Source of the DNA: Novosphingobium subterraneum
Lineage (GTDB): Bacteria > Pseudomonadota > Alphaproteobacteria > Sphingomonadales > Sphingomonadaceae
Length of the DNA: 64,000 bases
Assembly (NCBI RefSeq): GCF_000807925.1
Contig: NZ_JRVC01000022.1
Coordinates: 62,001 to 126,000, forward strand
Direction: 5' to 3'
The position numbers were made by a program, and so were the translations under genes. The notes under the pieces are model-generated. The model had not been told where the DNA came from and did not search any database. It saw only the letters and a list, made by a program, of their open reading frames with translations. This document shows positions 46,653-56,471 of the stretch, in pieces; position 1 is the stretch's first letter; each line of letters starts with the position of its first letter.

Positions 46653-46814
46653 TGCGAACACCTTCTGATTATGGCCTGCCCAAAGAGCGGGAGTCGTTTG
46701 TATACAGATTGCCGCGATTCGATTGTTTGTGCAACGCAACAAATATCCGGTCATGTTGCGGGTTCCCTAACCGCCCCCTTTCGGTAATCCCCGCCATCGG
46801 CTAGGCACGCGGCC

Positions 46815-48617
<1,803 letters not shown>

Positions 48618-48660
48618 CACCTTGACTTGATGCTGCACTGCGGCAAACGCTTGGGACATC

Positions 48661-49473
48661 ATGGACACGATCGTCACCGCCATCCTGCTCGGCATCGTCG
48701 AGGGCCTCACCGAGTTCCTGCCGGTCTCCTCGACCGGGCACCTCATCCTCGCCACCGAGCTGTTCGGCTATGACGCGCACCAGTGGGCGATGTTCAACGT
48801 CGTCATCCAGCTGGGCGCGATCCTTGCGGTGGTGGTGCAGTACTGGCGCACGTTCTGGGCCGTGGGCATGGGCCTGCTCAAGCTGAACCCCATGTCGCTG
48901 CGGTTCCTGCGCAATCTGCTGGCGGCGTTCGTTCCCTCTGCAATTCTCGGCCTTGCCCTGAAAGACTACATTGACGTGCTGCTGGGCAGCCCCTCCGTCG
49001 TCTGCTGGGCTCTCATCGTGGGCGGGGTGGCGATCCTGCTGATCGAACGCAGCGCGAAGACTGGCGAACTGACCGGGATTGGCGAACTGCCGCTGCGTCA
49101 GGCCCTCGGCGTGGGCGCCGCACAGTGCCTGGCCATGGTTCCCGGAGTCAGCCGGTCCGGCGCGACGATCATGGGCGCGCTCGCCATGGGCATCGAACGC
49201 CGCACTGCGGCCGAATTCAGCTTCTTCCTCGCCATCCCGACAATGCTGGGCGCCACCACGCTCGAACTGCTCGACAACCGCGATGCCCTGATGAACGGCA
49301 CGATGGGTGTGGGCTGGACCGAGATTGCCATCGGTTTCGCCGTATCCTTCGTGGTCGCGCTCGCGGTTATCAGGATGTTCGTGGCATATGTCAGCAAGTC
49401 CGGCTTCAGGCCCTTTGCGTGGTACCGCATTGTGGCTGGCGCAGTCGCGCTCGTCTGGCTGGGGATGCGCTGA
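48661..49473 (+). CDS. uppP: Undecaprenyl-diphosphatase
   Basis: This 270-residue membrane phosphatase recycles undecaprenyl pyrophosphate for peptidoglycan and polysaccharide synthesis. Catalytic motifs are EGLTEFLPVSSTGHL and PGVSRSGATI. It lies 43 bp after the ABC exporter on the same strand. Confidence 0.96.
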   Translation: MDTIVTAILLGIVEGLTEFLPVSSTGHLILATELFGYDAHQWAMFNVVIQLGAILAVVVQYWRTFWAVGMGLLKLNPMSLRFLRNLLAAFVPSAILGLALKDYIDVLLGSPSVVCWALIVGGVAILLIERSAKTGELTGIGELPLRQALGVGAAQCLAMVPGVSRSGATIMGALAMGIERRTAAEFSFFLAIPTMLGATTLELLDNRDALMNGTMGVGWTEIAIGFAVSFVVALAVIRMFVAYVSKSGFRPFAWYRIVAGAVALVWLGMR

Positions 49474-49567
49474 CACCGACAAGGCCCGAAACGCCCCACC
49501 GCTTTTGCGGAACCAAGTTCATCGTCGGGATTTTAACCGACAACTGAACTTCAAAGGGGTACTTACC

Positions 49568-49834
49568 ATGGGCCTTATCATTCTTCTCGTCGTCGGCGGC
49601 ATTCTTGGCTGGCTTGCCAGCATCGTGATGCGCACCGACGCGCAGCAGGGCATCTTCCTGAACATCGTCGTCGGCATTGTCGGCGCGCTGCTGGGCGGCT
49701 TCCTGCTCGCTCCGCTGATCGGCGGCGGTTCGATCACCGACGGCATTTCGGCCGGCACGCTGATCGTCTCGTTCCTCGGCGCCCTGATCCTGCTGGCGAT
49801 CGTGAACCTCGTTCGTCGCGGCTCGGTTCGCTAA
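49568..49834 (+). CDS. GlsB/YeaQ/YmgE-type stress membrane protein
   Basis: This 88-residue protein has three hydrophobic helices (LIILLVVGGILGWLASIVM; NIVVGIVGALLGGFLLAPLI; VSFLGALILLAIVNLVRRG), matching the transglycosylase-associated (YeaQ) family. AAAGGGG precedes the ATG at 49568. Relatives are induced by acid, envelope or general stress. The next gene, a helical lipoprotein, is 72 bp downstream. Confidence 0.9.
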   Translation: MGLIILLVVGGILGWLASIVMRTDAQQGIFLNIVVGIVGALLGGFLLAPLIGGGSITDGISAGTLIVSFLGALILLAIVNLVRRGSVR

Positions 49835-49859
49835 TCCGCGAAATTCCAACTTTCAACCT

Positions 49860-49884
49860 GAAGGCGGTCACTTTGGCCGCCTTC
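49860..49884 (+). terminator. Hairpin between the stress membrane protein and the helical lipoprotein
   Basis: GAAGGCGG and CCGCCTTC form an 8-bp stem with a 9-base loop. There is no T-run after it, so it may attenuate or stabilise mRNA rather than terminate. Confidence 0.4.
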
Positions 49885-49906
49885 TCCATACCTGAAGGGG
49901 ACTGAC

Positions 49907-50191
49907 ATGAAGGCAATTTTCAAGGGCGCGATGATGGCGTCTGTCGTGGCGATGGGCCTCGGCCTTTCGGCTTGCGACAGCGCGCAGGAAAACGCCGCCG
50001 AAGATCAGGCTGGCGCCGTGCGTGAATCGTCGGAAGCCGCTGCTGACACCATGGAAGACAAGGCCGACGCCATGGGCGGCGCTTCGGAAGACGCCATGGA
50101 AGCCAAGGCTGATGCCGTCCGCAATGCCGGCGAAGCCAAGGCCGACGCCATGGAAGACAAGGCCGACACGATGGACAAGACCCCGGGTTGA
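49907..50191 (+). CDS. Small lipoprotein with repeated helical KADAM segments
   Basis: This 94-residue protein has a lipoprotein signal (MGLGLSAC; Cys about residue 23). The mature part is almost entirely Ala/Asp/Glu/Lys/Met and repeats the ~11-residue pattern MEDKADAMGGA / MEAKADAVRNA / MEDKADTMDK. That favours a long amphipathic helix resembling stress-type helical proteins. GAAGGGG precedes the ATG. Function is unknown; the position after a YeaQ-type gene suggests an envelope stress role. A strong terminator follows. Confidence 0.82.
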   Translation: MKAIFKGAMMASVVAMGLGLSACDSAQENAAEDQAGAVRESSEAAADTMEDKADAMGGASEDAMEAKADAVRNAGEAKADAMEDKADTMDKTPG

Positions 50192-50222
50192 TCCCGCTCT
50201 TTTCCGCCTAACGGCCAAGGAA

Positions 50223-50255
50223 GCCCGGCGCACCCTGGAAGGCGCCGGGCTTTTT
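50223..50255 (+). terminator. Intrinsic terminator after the helical lipoprotein gene
   Basis: A 9-bp perfect stem (GCCCGGCGC / GCGCCGGGC) with a 10-base loop is followed by five T residues. Confidence 0.85.
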
Positions 50256-50279
50256 GCTGTCTGCTAGACGGCGTGCGAC

Positions 50280-51215
50280 CTAGACAGGCGTCGCGCCCGA
50301 ACCGCGCCCGCCGCGCAAGTGATACTCGAGCGTGCCTCTATGGAGGACGTCATCGACGTCGATCACCGCGGTGTTGGCATAAGTGAACCCGGCGCCGAGG
50401 CCGCGATAGAGCCGGTCGAAGTCGCGCTCCACGGTCTGGTGATAGAGGTCCGCGAAGCTCTCGATCACGAAGTAGGTCGGCTGCAGATCATCGATCACGT
50501 AATCGGTGCGCATGACGCGGTCGACATTGAGCATGATCCGGTTGGGCGATTGCCCTTCAAGCGCGAATACGGCTTCTGCCGGTCCCGAAAGAATGCCGGC
50601 GCCGTAGACCTTCGGCATGCCGTCCTCCATCACCAGCCCGAATTCCACCGTATACCAATAGAGCGCACCGAGCGACTTGAGCCGGTTGTGGCGCATCGCT
50701 TTCCATCCGGCGCGGCCGTACTCCTGCATGTAATCGGCATATGTCGGGTCGGTCAGCATCGGGACGTGGCCGAACACGTCGTGGAAGACATCGGGCTCCT
50801 GGATATAATCGAAAGCCTCGCGCGTGCGGATGAAGTTGCCTGCCGGGAAGCGCCGGTTAGCCAGGTGCCAGAAGAACACGTGATCCGGGATCAGCATCGG
50901 CACCGGCACCACGCTCCAGCCGGTCAGCGCGCCGAGTTCCTCGGACAGGCGGCCGAAGTCCGGCACGCCACCCCGGCTGAGGTCCAGCCGCTCCAGTCCG
51001 CGCAGGAACGCACTGCAAGCCCGCCCCGGCAGCACCTCCATCTGACGGGCATAGAGTTCGTCCCAGATTGCGTGCTCCTCGGAAGCATAGCGCCGCTGGG
51101 CGGGCTCCAGCCAATCCTCCCCGACTCGCGCTGGACGTTTGAGCGGCGCGGTGTAGACCCCTTTCGGCAGATCGGGCAGTCGCGAAAAATCCGTGGGAAG
51201 GTTGGCAGTGCTCAT
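50280..51215 (-). CDS. phhA: Phenylalanine 4-monooxygenase
   Basis: This 311-residue non-heme iron, pterin-dependent enzyme hydroxylates phenylalanine to tyrosine. The iron-binding facial triad is visible: His145 and His150 in DVFHDVFGHVP and Glu191 in YWYTVEFGLV. The N-terminal regulatory domain of animal enzymes is absent, as in other bacterial PhhA. It stands alone on the minus strand. Phenylalanine or tyrosine catabolism is the likely setting. Confidence 0.95.
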   Translation of the reverse strand: MSTANLPTDFSRLPDLPKGVYTAPLKRPARVGEDWLEPAQRRYASEEHAIWDELYARQMEVLPGRACSAFLRGLERLDLSRGGVPDFGRLSEELGALTGWSVVPVPMLIPDHVFFWHLANRRFPAGNFIRTREAFDYIQEPDVFHDVFGHVPMLTDPTYADYMQEYGRAGWKAMRHNRLKSLGALYWYTVEFGLVMEDGMPKVYGAGILSGPAEAVFALEGQSPNRIMLNVDRVMRTDYVIDDLQPTYFVIESFADLYHQTVERDFDRLYRGLGAGFTYANTAVIDVDDVLHRGTLEYHLRGGRGSGATPV

Positions 51216-51338
51216 CGTCTCTCAATCTGGTTTCGTCTGCAACTATTAGCACGGTAGCTCCCATCCGGCAAATATCGCTGACAGTCTCTCCTCGCTTGAC
51301 TTTGCCCTGATTCTCCCCCAACGGCCCCACCCTGTGAC

Positions 51339-51360
51339 GGCGGCGTGGAAACGCGCCGCC
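51339..51360. other. Hairpin in the leader region upstream of rpmG
   Basis: GGCGGCG and CGCCGCC are separated by eight bases and followed by ACATTCGTTTTC, about 45 bases before the rpmG start. It could be an attenuator or a terminator of upstream transcription. No protein-binding motif was recognised. Confidence 0.35.
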
Positions 51361-51403
51361 ACATTCGTTTTCAGATTCGCGCGCGAAAGTTCAGGATAGA
51401 GCC

Positions 51404-51571
51404 ATGGCAAAGCCCACCACCGTCAAGATCCGTCTGGTCTCGACCGCTGACACCGGCTTCTTCTACGTGACCAAGAAGAATCCCCGCAACACGACCGAGA
51501 AGATGACCTTCCGCAAGTATGATCCGGTCGTGCGCAAGCACGTCGAGTTCAAGGAAGCGAAGATCAAGTAA
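51404..51571 (+). CDS. rpmG: 50S ribosomal protein L33
   Basis: This 55-residue ribosomal protein opens MAKPTTVKIRLVSTADTGFF and contains KKNPRNTTEKMTFRKYDP, matching L33 along its length. It has no CxxC zinc motifs, so it is the zinc-free form. CAGGATAG precedes the ATG. Confidence 0.96.
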   Translation: MAKPTTVKIRLVSTADTGFFYVTKKNPRNTTEKMTFRKYDPVVRKHVEFKEAKIK

Positions 51572-51668
51572 TCAGCGCATCTGCGCTTTACCCGTGAAGC
51601 CCGTCCCGCCATTTTCGGAACCGGGACGGTTCACGGCGAGTTCAACGCCGACACTGCAAGGAACGGCG

Positions 51669-52328
51669 ATGAACAACACAATCTTCTCGACTCGCAAAAT
51701 GGGCCGTCCTTTGGCGGCCCTTTCGCTTGCCTTCGCTGCGGCCACGCCCGCAACGCTTCTCGCGCCGACTGTGGCGCAGGCACAGGCCTCGGACATCGAC
51801 CGCGCGGTCTCTGCGCTGCGCGGCATTTCGACGCTGCGCGCAAACTTCACGCAGACCGACCGTTCGGGCCAGAGCGTTTCGGGCGTGCTGACGATGAAGC
51901 AGCCCGGCAAGATCCGCTTCCAGTACCAGAAGGGCGTGCCGCTGCTGATCGTGGGTGACGGCAGGGCGCTCACCATGATCGACTACGAGGTCCGCCAGGT
52001 TCAGCGCTGGCCGATCAAGAACAGCCCCTTGGGCGCACTGCTCGATCCCAACAAGGACGTCGCGCGCTTCGCCAAGCAGCTGCCAACCGGCGATCCGGGC
52101 GTGATCAGCCTGCAAGTGCGCGATCCCAAGCACCCCGAATACGGCACGATCACCATGATCTTTGTCCGTAACGGCAATGCACCGGGTGGCCTGCAGCTCG
52201 ATTCGTGGGTTGCGCTCGATTCGCAGAACAAGCGCACCACGGTGCGCCTTTCGGGCCACCAGTACGGCGTGGCGGTGAACGACAGCACCTTCCGCTGGAC
52301 CGACCCGCGCCGCCCCGTGACGCGCTGA
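51669..52328 (+). CDS. LolA-like outer-membrane lipoprotein carrier
   Basis: This 219-residue protein has a signal peptide (LAPTVAQAQA, cleavage near residue 40). The mature part matches the LolA fold: RGISTLRANFTQTDRSG, GVLTMKQPGKIRFQY, MIDYEVRQVQRWPI and the C-terminal SGHQYGVAVNDSTFRW. LolA carries lipoproteins across the periplasm to the outer membrane. The divergent sphingomonad type lacks some E. coli LolA features, so I leave out the gene symbol. ATG 51669 is used; the open frame further upstream overlaps rpmG. Confidence 0.85.
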   Translation: MNNTIFSTRKMGRPLAALSLAFAAATPATLLAPTVAQAQASDIDRAVSALRGISTLRANFTQTDRSGQSVSGVLTMKQPGKIRFQYQKGVPLLIVGDGRALTMIDYEVRQVQRWPIKNSPLGALLDPNKDVARFAKQLPTGDPGVISLQVRDPKHPEYGTITMIFVRNGNAPGGLQLDSWVALDSQNKRTTVRLSGHQYGVAVNDSTFRWTDPRRPVTR

Positions 52329-52352
52329 GCCGACTCACTTGTAAAACCTGCT

Positions 52353-52431
52353 CCCCCGCGAAGGCGGGGGGTCTTCATCGGCTTGCGCGGACGTTTCGTA
52401 ACCCCAACAAGGTCCCCGCCTGCGCGGGGAC
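52353..52431. repeat. Pair of REP-like GC hairpins
   Basis: CCCCCGC-N4-GCGGGGG at 52353-52370 and GTCCCCGC-N4-GCGGGGAC at 52412-52431 match the short palindromes often found downstream of genes in sphingomonads. The first may also help end lolA-like transcription (GTCTTC follows). Confidence 0.6.
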
Positions 52432-52534
52432 GCGTTTGCATCCTGACAGAAGCCGGCACCACCCGTCGCCCCAGATCGTCGCCTTACCCATCAACCGTTC
52501 ACTCCCTGCGACAAGCTGCGACAAACCTGCAGCT

Positions 52535-52699
52535 ACCGTTCATCGGGGGGCAAGCGTCACCGGCCTAGAACGGTTTTCGACGAGGCGGTCGAGGCGGGTT
52601 TCCCCCCTGTTGCCCGGTCTCCTGGAGACCGCAACGTCAAGCGTGACGAACGCAAATGGAACCCTCGGACCAATGCCCCCGGTCCGAGGGTTTTGTTTC
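52535..52699 (+). ncRNA. Candidate structured small RNA ending in a strong terminator
   Basis: A nested hairpin fits GTTGC-CC-GGTCTC, loop CTG, GAGACC-GCAAC (52609-52635). Flanking CGTCAC near 52555 can pair with GTGACG near 52643. The 3-prime end is an intrinsic terminator with a 10-bp stem and TTTTGTTTCTT. No open frame uses this stretch, and the nearest upstream gene ends over 300 bases away behind another hairpin. I do not recognise a known RNA family: the SRP RNA and tmRNA signatures I looked for are absent. The 5-prime end is a guess. Confidence 0.4.
52662..52699 (+). terminator. Strong intrinsic terminator with no protein gene directly upstream
   Basis: CCCTCGGACC and GGTCCGAGGG form a perfect 10-bp stem with a 9-base loop, followed by TTTTGTTTCTT. 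Confidence 0.8.
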
Positions 52700-52767
52700 T
52701 TGGCTCAATGAAGCATTCCGCGATGTAATTCGCTTGCTGACACAGCCTGTCGCTGCATATTTGTCGT

Positions 52768-53124
52768 ATGAACCTGTTGCGGTCGATATACATCAACCTG
52801 CGGTATCGGTGGCACATACAATATCTGCTTCCGCTTGCGCTGTTAGCGCCCTTGGTCTTGCTGTTCCCGAGCAACCCGTTGGGGATAGATAGTAGAAAGG
52901 GCGATCCTGTAATGGCGCAGATCACCAGCATTGGCGTCGGTCAGCACAGATATCTGGGTCGAACCGCGGGCATAGCTGTTTCTGCCAAAACGCAAGCAGG
53001 TGCGGTTGGCTCAATCGTTGCCGCGCCCGCCGAAGTCAACGGCTGCGACATCGGGGACATAATTCCGGCAGAACAGGAGGGCATTGCGCTTCGTCTGAAG
53101 CCCAGGCCGTGCACCCATCAATGA
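52768..53124 (+). CDS. Hypothetical small membrane-anchored protein
   Basis: A 118-residue frame begins with a basic segment and one membrane helix (IQYLLPLALLAPLVLLF). The rest is a small soluble domain with a regular Gly/Val pattern (AGIAVSAKTQAGAVGSIV, then VNGCDIGDIIPAEQEGIAL). Base composition is lower in GC than the flanking core genes. No family was recognised. The coherent helix-plus-domain design supports a real gene; the start is not certain. Confidence 0.55.
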   Translation: MNLLRSIYINLRYRWHIQYLLPLALLAPLVLLFPSNPLGIDSRKGDPVMAQITSIGVGQHRYLGRTAGIAVSAKTQAGAVGSIVAAPAEVNGCDIGDIIPAEQEGIALRLKPRPCTHQ

Positions 53125-53204
53125 ATTGTCGGCATTGGGCCTCATCTTGGGCATAATCAGGGCAGACGCCGAACTCGTCGATTATCAGGATTACCATTGA
53201 GGTC

Positions 53205-53495
53205 ATGACGATGATGCACAACCCTCCCCATCCCGGAGAACTGCTTCGCGATGAAGTGATCGAAGCGCTGAACCTGTCCGTCACCGAAGCGGCCAGCCGC
53301 CTCGCGATGTCGCGTGTCGCCCTCTCGCGCGTGCTGAACGGCAAGGCCGGGATCAGCCCCGATCTAGCCCTGCGGCTGGAGCAGGCAGGCGCCAGCACGG
53401 CGCGGGCATGGCTGGCAATGCAGGCGAACTATGATCTGTGGCGGGCGCGGCAGCATGAGCAGCCGATTGTGCGGCGTTTGCAGGAAGCTGCATGA
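53205..53495 (+). CDS. HigA-family antitoxin-like transcriptional regulator, without a HigB partner
   Basis: This 96-residue XRE-type protein opens with HNPPHPGELLRDEVIEALNL, the HigA/VapI signature. Its helix-turn-helix is VTEAASRLAMSRVALSRVLN, then GKAGISPDLALRLE. In type II systems HigA neutralises and represses HigB, normally encoded directly upstream. Here the 80 bp upstream and the preceding gene contain no HigB-like sequence, so it is an orphan. The Met codons at 53211 or 53214 may be the true start because GAGG lies too close to 53205. Confidence 0.85.
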   Translation: MTMMHNPPHPGELLRDEVIEALNLSVTEAASRLAMSRVALSRVLNGKAGISPDLALRLEQAGASTARAWLAMQANYDLWRARQHEQPIVRRLQEAA

Positions 53496-53532
53496 CGTTG
53501 CAATGTCGCATAGATCGCGTCAAAGTGCACGT

Positions 53533-53811
53533 ATGATTTTTCGCAGACCAATAGTTCCTTCTCGAATAACGGAGCTGGCACTTTTTGCTGTTGCTGCGTC
53601 GAGCATTCTCTTCGTCGCCGCATTTTCTGTTTGGGCAGCATCAAAGGAGTTAGTCGCTTGGCACAAGGTCCCAGCTCTGACTATCTTGAGGGGGCTGGGA
53701 TCATTGCCGATGGTGGCTATGGGGCTGTGGCTTAGGCGCCAGCGATTGAGAAAGACGGCTGAACTGCAAGATTATGAGTGCATTCTCGTAGCCGCGCATG
53801 ATCCGCGCTAG
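53533..53811 (+). CDS. Hypothetical small membrane protein
   Basis: A 92-residue frame with one clear membrane helix (ELALFAVAASSILFVAAFSV) and a second weaker one (LRGLGSLPMVAMGLWL), then a basic tail. No family was recognised. Its lower GC matches the preceding two genes, and it appears to belong to the same small islet. Confidence 0.5.
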   Translation: MIFRRPIVPSRITELALFAVAASSILFVAAFSVWAASKELVAWHKVPALTILRGLGSLPMVAMGLWLRRQRLRKTAELQDYECILVAAHDPR

Positions 53812-53861
53812 CCCCCACATCCCATCTAGCAATCGCCCCCCCGCAACCCTAAAGCAGCGCC

Positions 53862-54653
53862 ATGATCTCGGTTGCCACATGGAACATCAATTCGGTGCGC
53901 TTGCGCGCCGATCAGGTCGAACGCTTTCTCCTGCAGGAATCGCCCGACGTACTGTGCCTCCAGGAGATCAAGACGCCGGAAAGCCTGTTCCCGCACGAGG
54001 TGTTCGAGAAGCTCGGCTATACCCACCGCGCCGTCCATGGGCAGAAGGGCTATCACGGCGTCGCCACCGTCAGCCGCATCCCCTTCCGCGATTTCAGCAA
54101 GCATGACTGGCAGGACAATGGCGAGGCGCGGCATATCGGCGTCGAGCTGCTGGGGCCGGGCAACGGCCTGATCATCGAGAACGTCTATATCCCCGCAGGC
54201 GGCGACGTGGCAGACCGCGAGGTGAACCCCAAATTCGGCCAGAAGCTCGACTTCCTCGAGCGCATGACCCGCTGGGCCGAGAAGATCGAGCGGCCGACGC
54301 TGATCACCGGCGATTTCAACATCGCGCCGCTGGAATGCGACGTCTACGACCACAAGGCGCTGCTCAAGGTCGTCAGTCACACGCCAATCGAGGTCGAGAC
54401 GCTGCAGCGCTTTGCCGATGCGCATGGCTGGGTCGATCTTGGCCGCAAGCACATCCCCGCGCCGGAACGCAACTATTCGTGGTGGTCCTACCGCTCGTAC
54501 TGGCGTGCCAAGGACCAGGGCCGCCGGCTCGACCATATGTGGGCCTCGCCCGAGGCTGCCGCGCAGACGCGCTCGCACCGCTTCGTCGAAGAGACGCGCA
54601 AGTGGGAGCAGCCTTCGGATCACATCCCGCTGATCACCGAGCTGAATTTGTGA
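53862..54653 (+). CDS. xthA: Exodeoxyribonuclease III
   Basis: This 263-residue AP endonuclease/3'-5' exonuclease acts in base-excision repair. Motifs are SVATWNINSVRLRADQVERF, DVLCLQEIKTPESLFP, TLITGDFNIAPLECDVYDH, YSWWSYR, GRRLDHMWAS and SDHIPLI. The stop overlaps the GTG start of ribA. Confidence 0.95.
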   Translation: MISVATWNINSVRLRADQVERFLLQESPDVLCLQEIKTPESLFPHEVFEKLGYTHRAVHGQKGYHGVATVSRIPFRDFSKHDWQDNGEARHIGVELLGPGNGLIIENVYIPAGGDVADREVNPKFGQKLDFLERMTRWAEKIERPTLITGDFNIAPLECDVYDHKALLKVVSHTPIEVETLQRFADAHGWVDLGRKHIPAPERNYSWWSYRSYWRAKDQGRRLDHMWASPEAAAQTRSHRFVEETRKWEQPSDHIPLITELNL

Positions 54654-55714
54654 GCGAATCCCGTAACGTAGCAAAAGCGCTCGACGCGCTGCGCCACGGC
54701 TGGGCGATCCGCGTGACCGGCGCGGACGGCGCGCTCGACCTGCTGCCTGCCGAAACCGCTTTCGCCCAACCCGGCATCTATGCCGCGCGACTGCTGATTT
54801 CCGCCGCCCGCGCGGCGACGCTGAAGCTCGCTAACCAACGCGACGCCGCCGTGCCCGAAGCCCCGGTGATGATCCATGGCGCCGAACCATTCAGCCTTGG
54901 CTCTGCACGCAATCTGGCCGATCCGGCGAAGGACCTCGGCAGCCCGTTGCGCGGGCCCTTCAAGGCCGATCCGATCGAGGCGCATGATGCGGCCGTTGCC
55001 GCCATGGAACTGGCCCGTCTGGCAGGGATCCTGCCCGCTTTCCTGATCTCGACGGGCGTCGAAATCGCGGCGGAGGTATCGACGGCCGATCTTGCGGCGT
55101 TCAAGGACCCGCTCAACCTCACCATTCAGGTCCGCGCCCGCCTGCCCGTCCACGCCTGTGAGCATGCTGAAATCGTGGCATTTCGCGCGCGGGATGACTT
55201 GCGCGAGCATGTGGCGCTGGTGATCGGTACGCAAACCAGCGAGCGTGAGCCGGTGGTGCGGCTGCACAGCGAATGCCTGACCGGCGACATTCTCGGCAGC
55301 CTCAAGTGCGATTGCGGCCCGCAGCTTGATGCCGCCCTTGCCCGCATGGCCGAGGAAGCCAATGCGGGCGGCTGGGGCGTGCTGCTCTACCTGCGGCAGG
55401 AAGGCCGCGGCATTGGCCTGATCAACAAGCTCCGCGCCTATGAGCTGCAGGACCAGGGCTTCGACACGGTCGACGCCAACGAACGCCTCGGCCTGCCGAG
55501 CGAGGCGCGCGACTTCCCGGTGGCGGCGCGGATGCTCGACTTGCTCGGCGTGCGTTCGATCCGCCTGCTGACCAACAATCCGCAGAAAGTGGCGACATTG
55601 CAGGCACTTGGAGTGGAGGTGACGGAGCGTCTGGCACACCAGCTCCCCGCCAACCCCCACAACCAGCGCTATCTCGATACGAAGCGAGATCGGACCGGTC
55701 ATCTGCTGCGTTAG
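54650..55714 (+). CDS. ribA: GTP cyclohydrolase II with a degenerate RibB-like N-terminal domain
   Basis: This 354-residue protein converts GTP to a pyrimidine precursor in riboflavin synthesis. The C-terminal half is a complete GTP cyclohydrolase II: zinc ligands Cys209, Cys220 and Cys222 in HSECLTGDILGSLKCDC, then LLYLRQEGRGIGLINKL and RLLTNNPQKV. The N-terminal ~150 residues (VAKALDALRHGWAIRVTGAD, then MELARLAGILPAFL) resemble DHBP synthase but lack its recognisable active-site motifs. GTG 54650 overlaps the xthA stop. Confidence 0.9.
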   Translation: MSESRNVAKALDALRHGWAIRVTGADGALDLLPAETAFAQPGIYAARLLISAARAATLKLANQRDAAVPEAPVMIHGAEPFSLGSARNLADPAKDLGSPLRGPFKADPIEAHDAAVAAMELARLAGILPAFLISTGVEIAAEVSTADLAAFKDPLNLTIQVRARLPVHACEHAEIVAFRARDDLREHVALVIGTQTSEREPVVRLHSECLTGDILGSLKCDCGPQLDAALARMAEEANAGGWGVLLYLRQEGRGIGLINKLRAYELQDQGFDTVDANERLGLPSEARDFPVAARMLDLLGVRSIRLLTNNPQKVATLQALGVEVTERLAHQLPANPHNQRYLDTKRDRTGHLLR

Positions 55715-56013
55715 AAAGCGCGCCACGCGATCAGCAGCACCGCAGCCGCGATAATCACCGCGAACAGGAGGGCATAGCCCATGTCCTTGACGGTGAACTT
55801 GTCCACGTTTTCAGAGCGAAAGAGCCGGTAGCCACGCTCGGCAGCGGGGTTGCTGGCGACGAGAGCGACGTCCAGCGCGCTGGCTTCGGAGCGGAACCAG
55901 TTGACCATGAGTTGCCGCTCGTCCGGCGTGACGTCGGGGTAGGCGGCGAGGAGCGCCTCGACGTGGGCGCGGCGAGAGTCGACTGCTTTCGCAATCGTGG
56001 AAGTGTTTGACAT
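55711..56013 (-). CDS. Hypothetical protein with C-terminal membrane anchor
   Basis: This 100-residue protein has a helical N-terminal region (RRAHVEALLAAYPDVTPDER, then NWFRSEASALDVALVASNP). It ends in one membrane helix (MGYALLFAVIIAAAVLLIAW), a tail-anchor layout. No family was recognised. The stop overlaps ribA by four bases (convergent). It follows the Pro-rich gene on the same strand by 53 bp. Confidence 0.7.
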   Translation of the reverse strand: MSNTSTIAKAVDSRRAHVEALLAAYPDVTPDERQLMVNWFRSEASALDVALVASNPAAERGYRLFRSENVDKFTVKDMGYALLFAVIIAAAVLLIAWRAF

Positions 56014-56066
56014 TGTGGGATTCCTGACATGCGTTTGAACTGCGCCCGAGGGGCGCGGGGCTCAGG

Positions 56067-56411
56067 TCAGGAAAGTGGCGGTGCCCTGGGTGCTGGCAGC
56101 AGCGCGAGCGGCTGCGGTGCAGGCGGCGCGGTTTGCGGGGGCCAGAAGCCTTCGTGCTGGACGAGCGGCACCGGGGCCAGCCTTGGCGCAAGGACGACCG
56201 GCGGCGGGGGCGCCATCGGCACGACAGCGCGTTGAATCTGCGCGGCTTTGCGCGGTGCCACCGCCATGTCCACCGTTGCCGCACTGAAGGCCGAGCCGTG
56301 ACGCACGGTCACGGGTGCCTCGAAGGGGACAAGCGCGTGGGTCAGGACAGTGAGGGCGAGAAGGAGCGCCCAGAGCCGTCCACCCAGCTTCAGGAGGGGT
56401 GCGCTCAGCAT
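56067..56411 (-). CDS. Hypothetical Pro-rich secreted or anchored protein
   Basis: From ATG 56411 the 114-residue product has an N-terminal hydrophobic segment (LWALLLALTVLTHALVPF). The rest is rich in Ala, Pro and Val without a recognisable fold (VVPMAPPPPVVLAP and similar). It may be a short periplasmic linker or spacer protein. It lies between the beta-helix gene and the tail-anchored gene, on the same strand. Confidence 0.55.
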   Translation of the reverse strand: MLSAPLLKLGGRLWALLLALTVLTHALVPFEAPVTVRHGSAFSAATVDMAVAPRKAAQIQRAVVPMAPPPPVVLAPRLAPVPLVQHEGFWPPQTAPPAPQPLALLPAPRAPPLS

Positions 56412-56471
56412 TCCAACTCCAGTTAGACTCTTAAGGACAGAGGGGCAACTCCACCCCAACTCGGCGCGACT

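Larger units (their letters stand above)
52329..52767. other. Gene-free region with REP-like hairpins and a candidate structured RNA
   Basis: No protein-coding frame here looks real. It holds two GC hairpins at 52353-52370 and 52412-52431, then a structured stretch that ends in a strong terminator at 52662-52699, then a lower-GC stretch leading to the next gene. Confidence 0.6.

Noticed and set aside
52535..52699. tmRNA, SRP RNA or 6S RNA identity for the structured stretch
   Set aside because: The SRP tetraloop region and the tmRNA tag and acceptor features were not found, and I could not match the 6S consensus, so no name is given.
53125..53204. A HigB toxin upstream of HigA
   Set aside because: Only 80 bp are free and the preceding gene has no HigB/RelE-like sequence.
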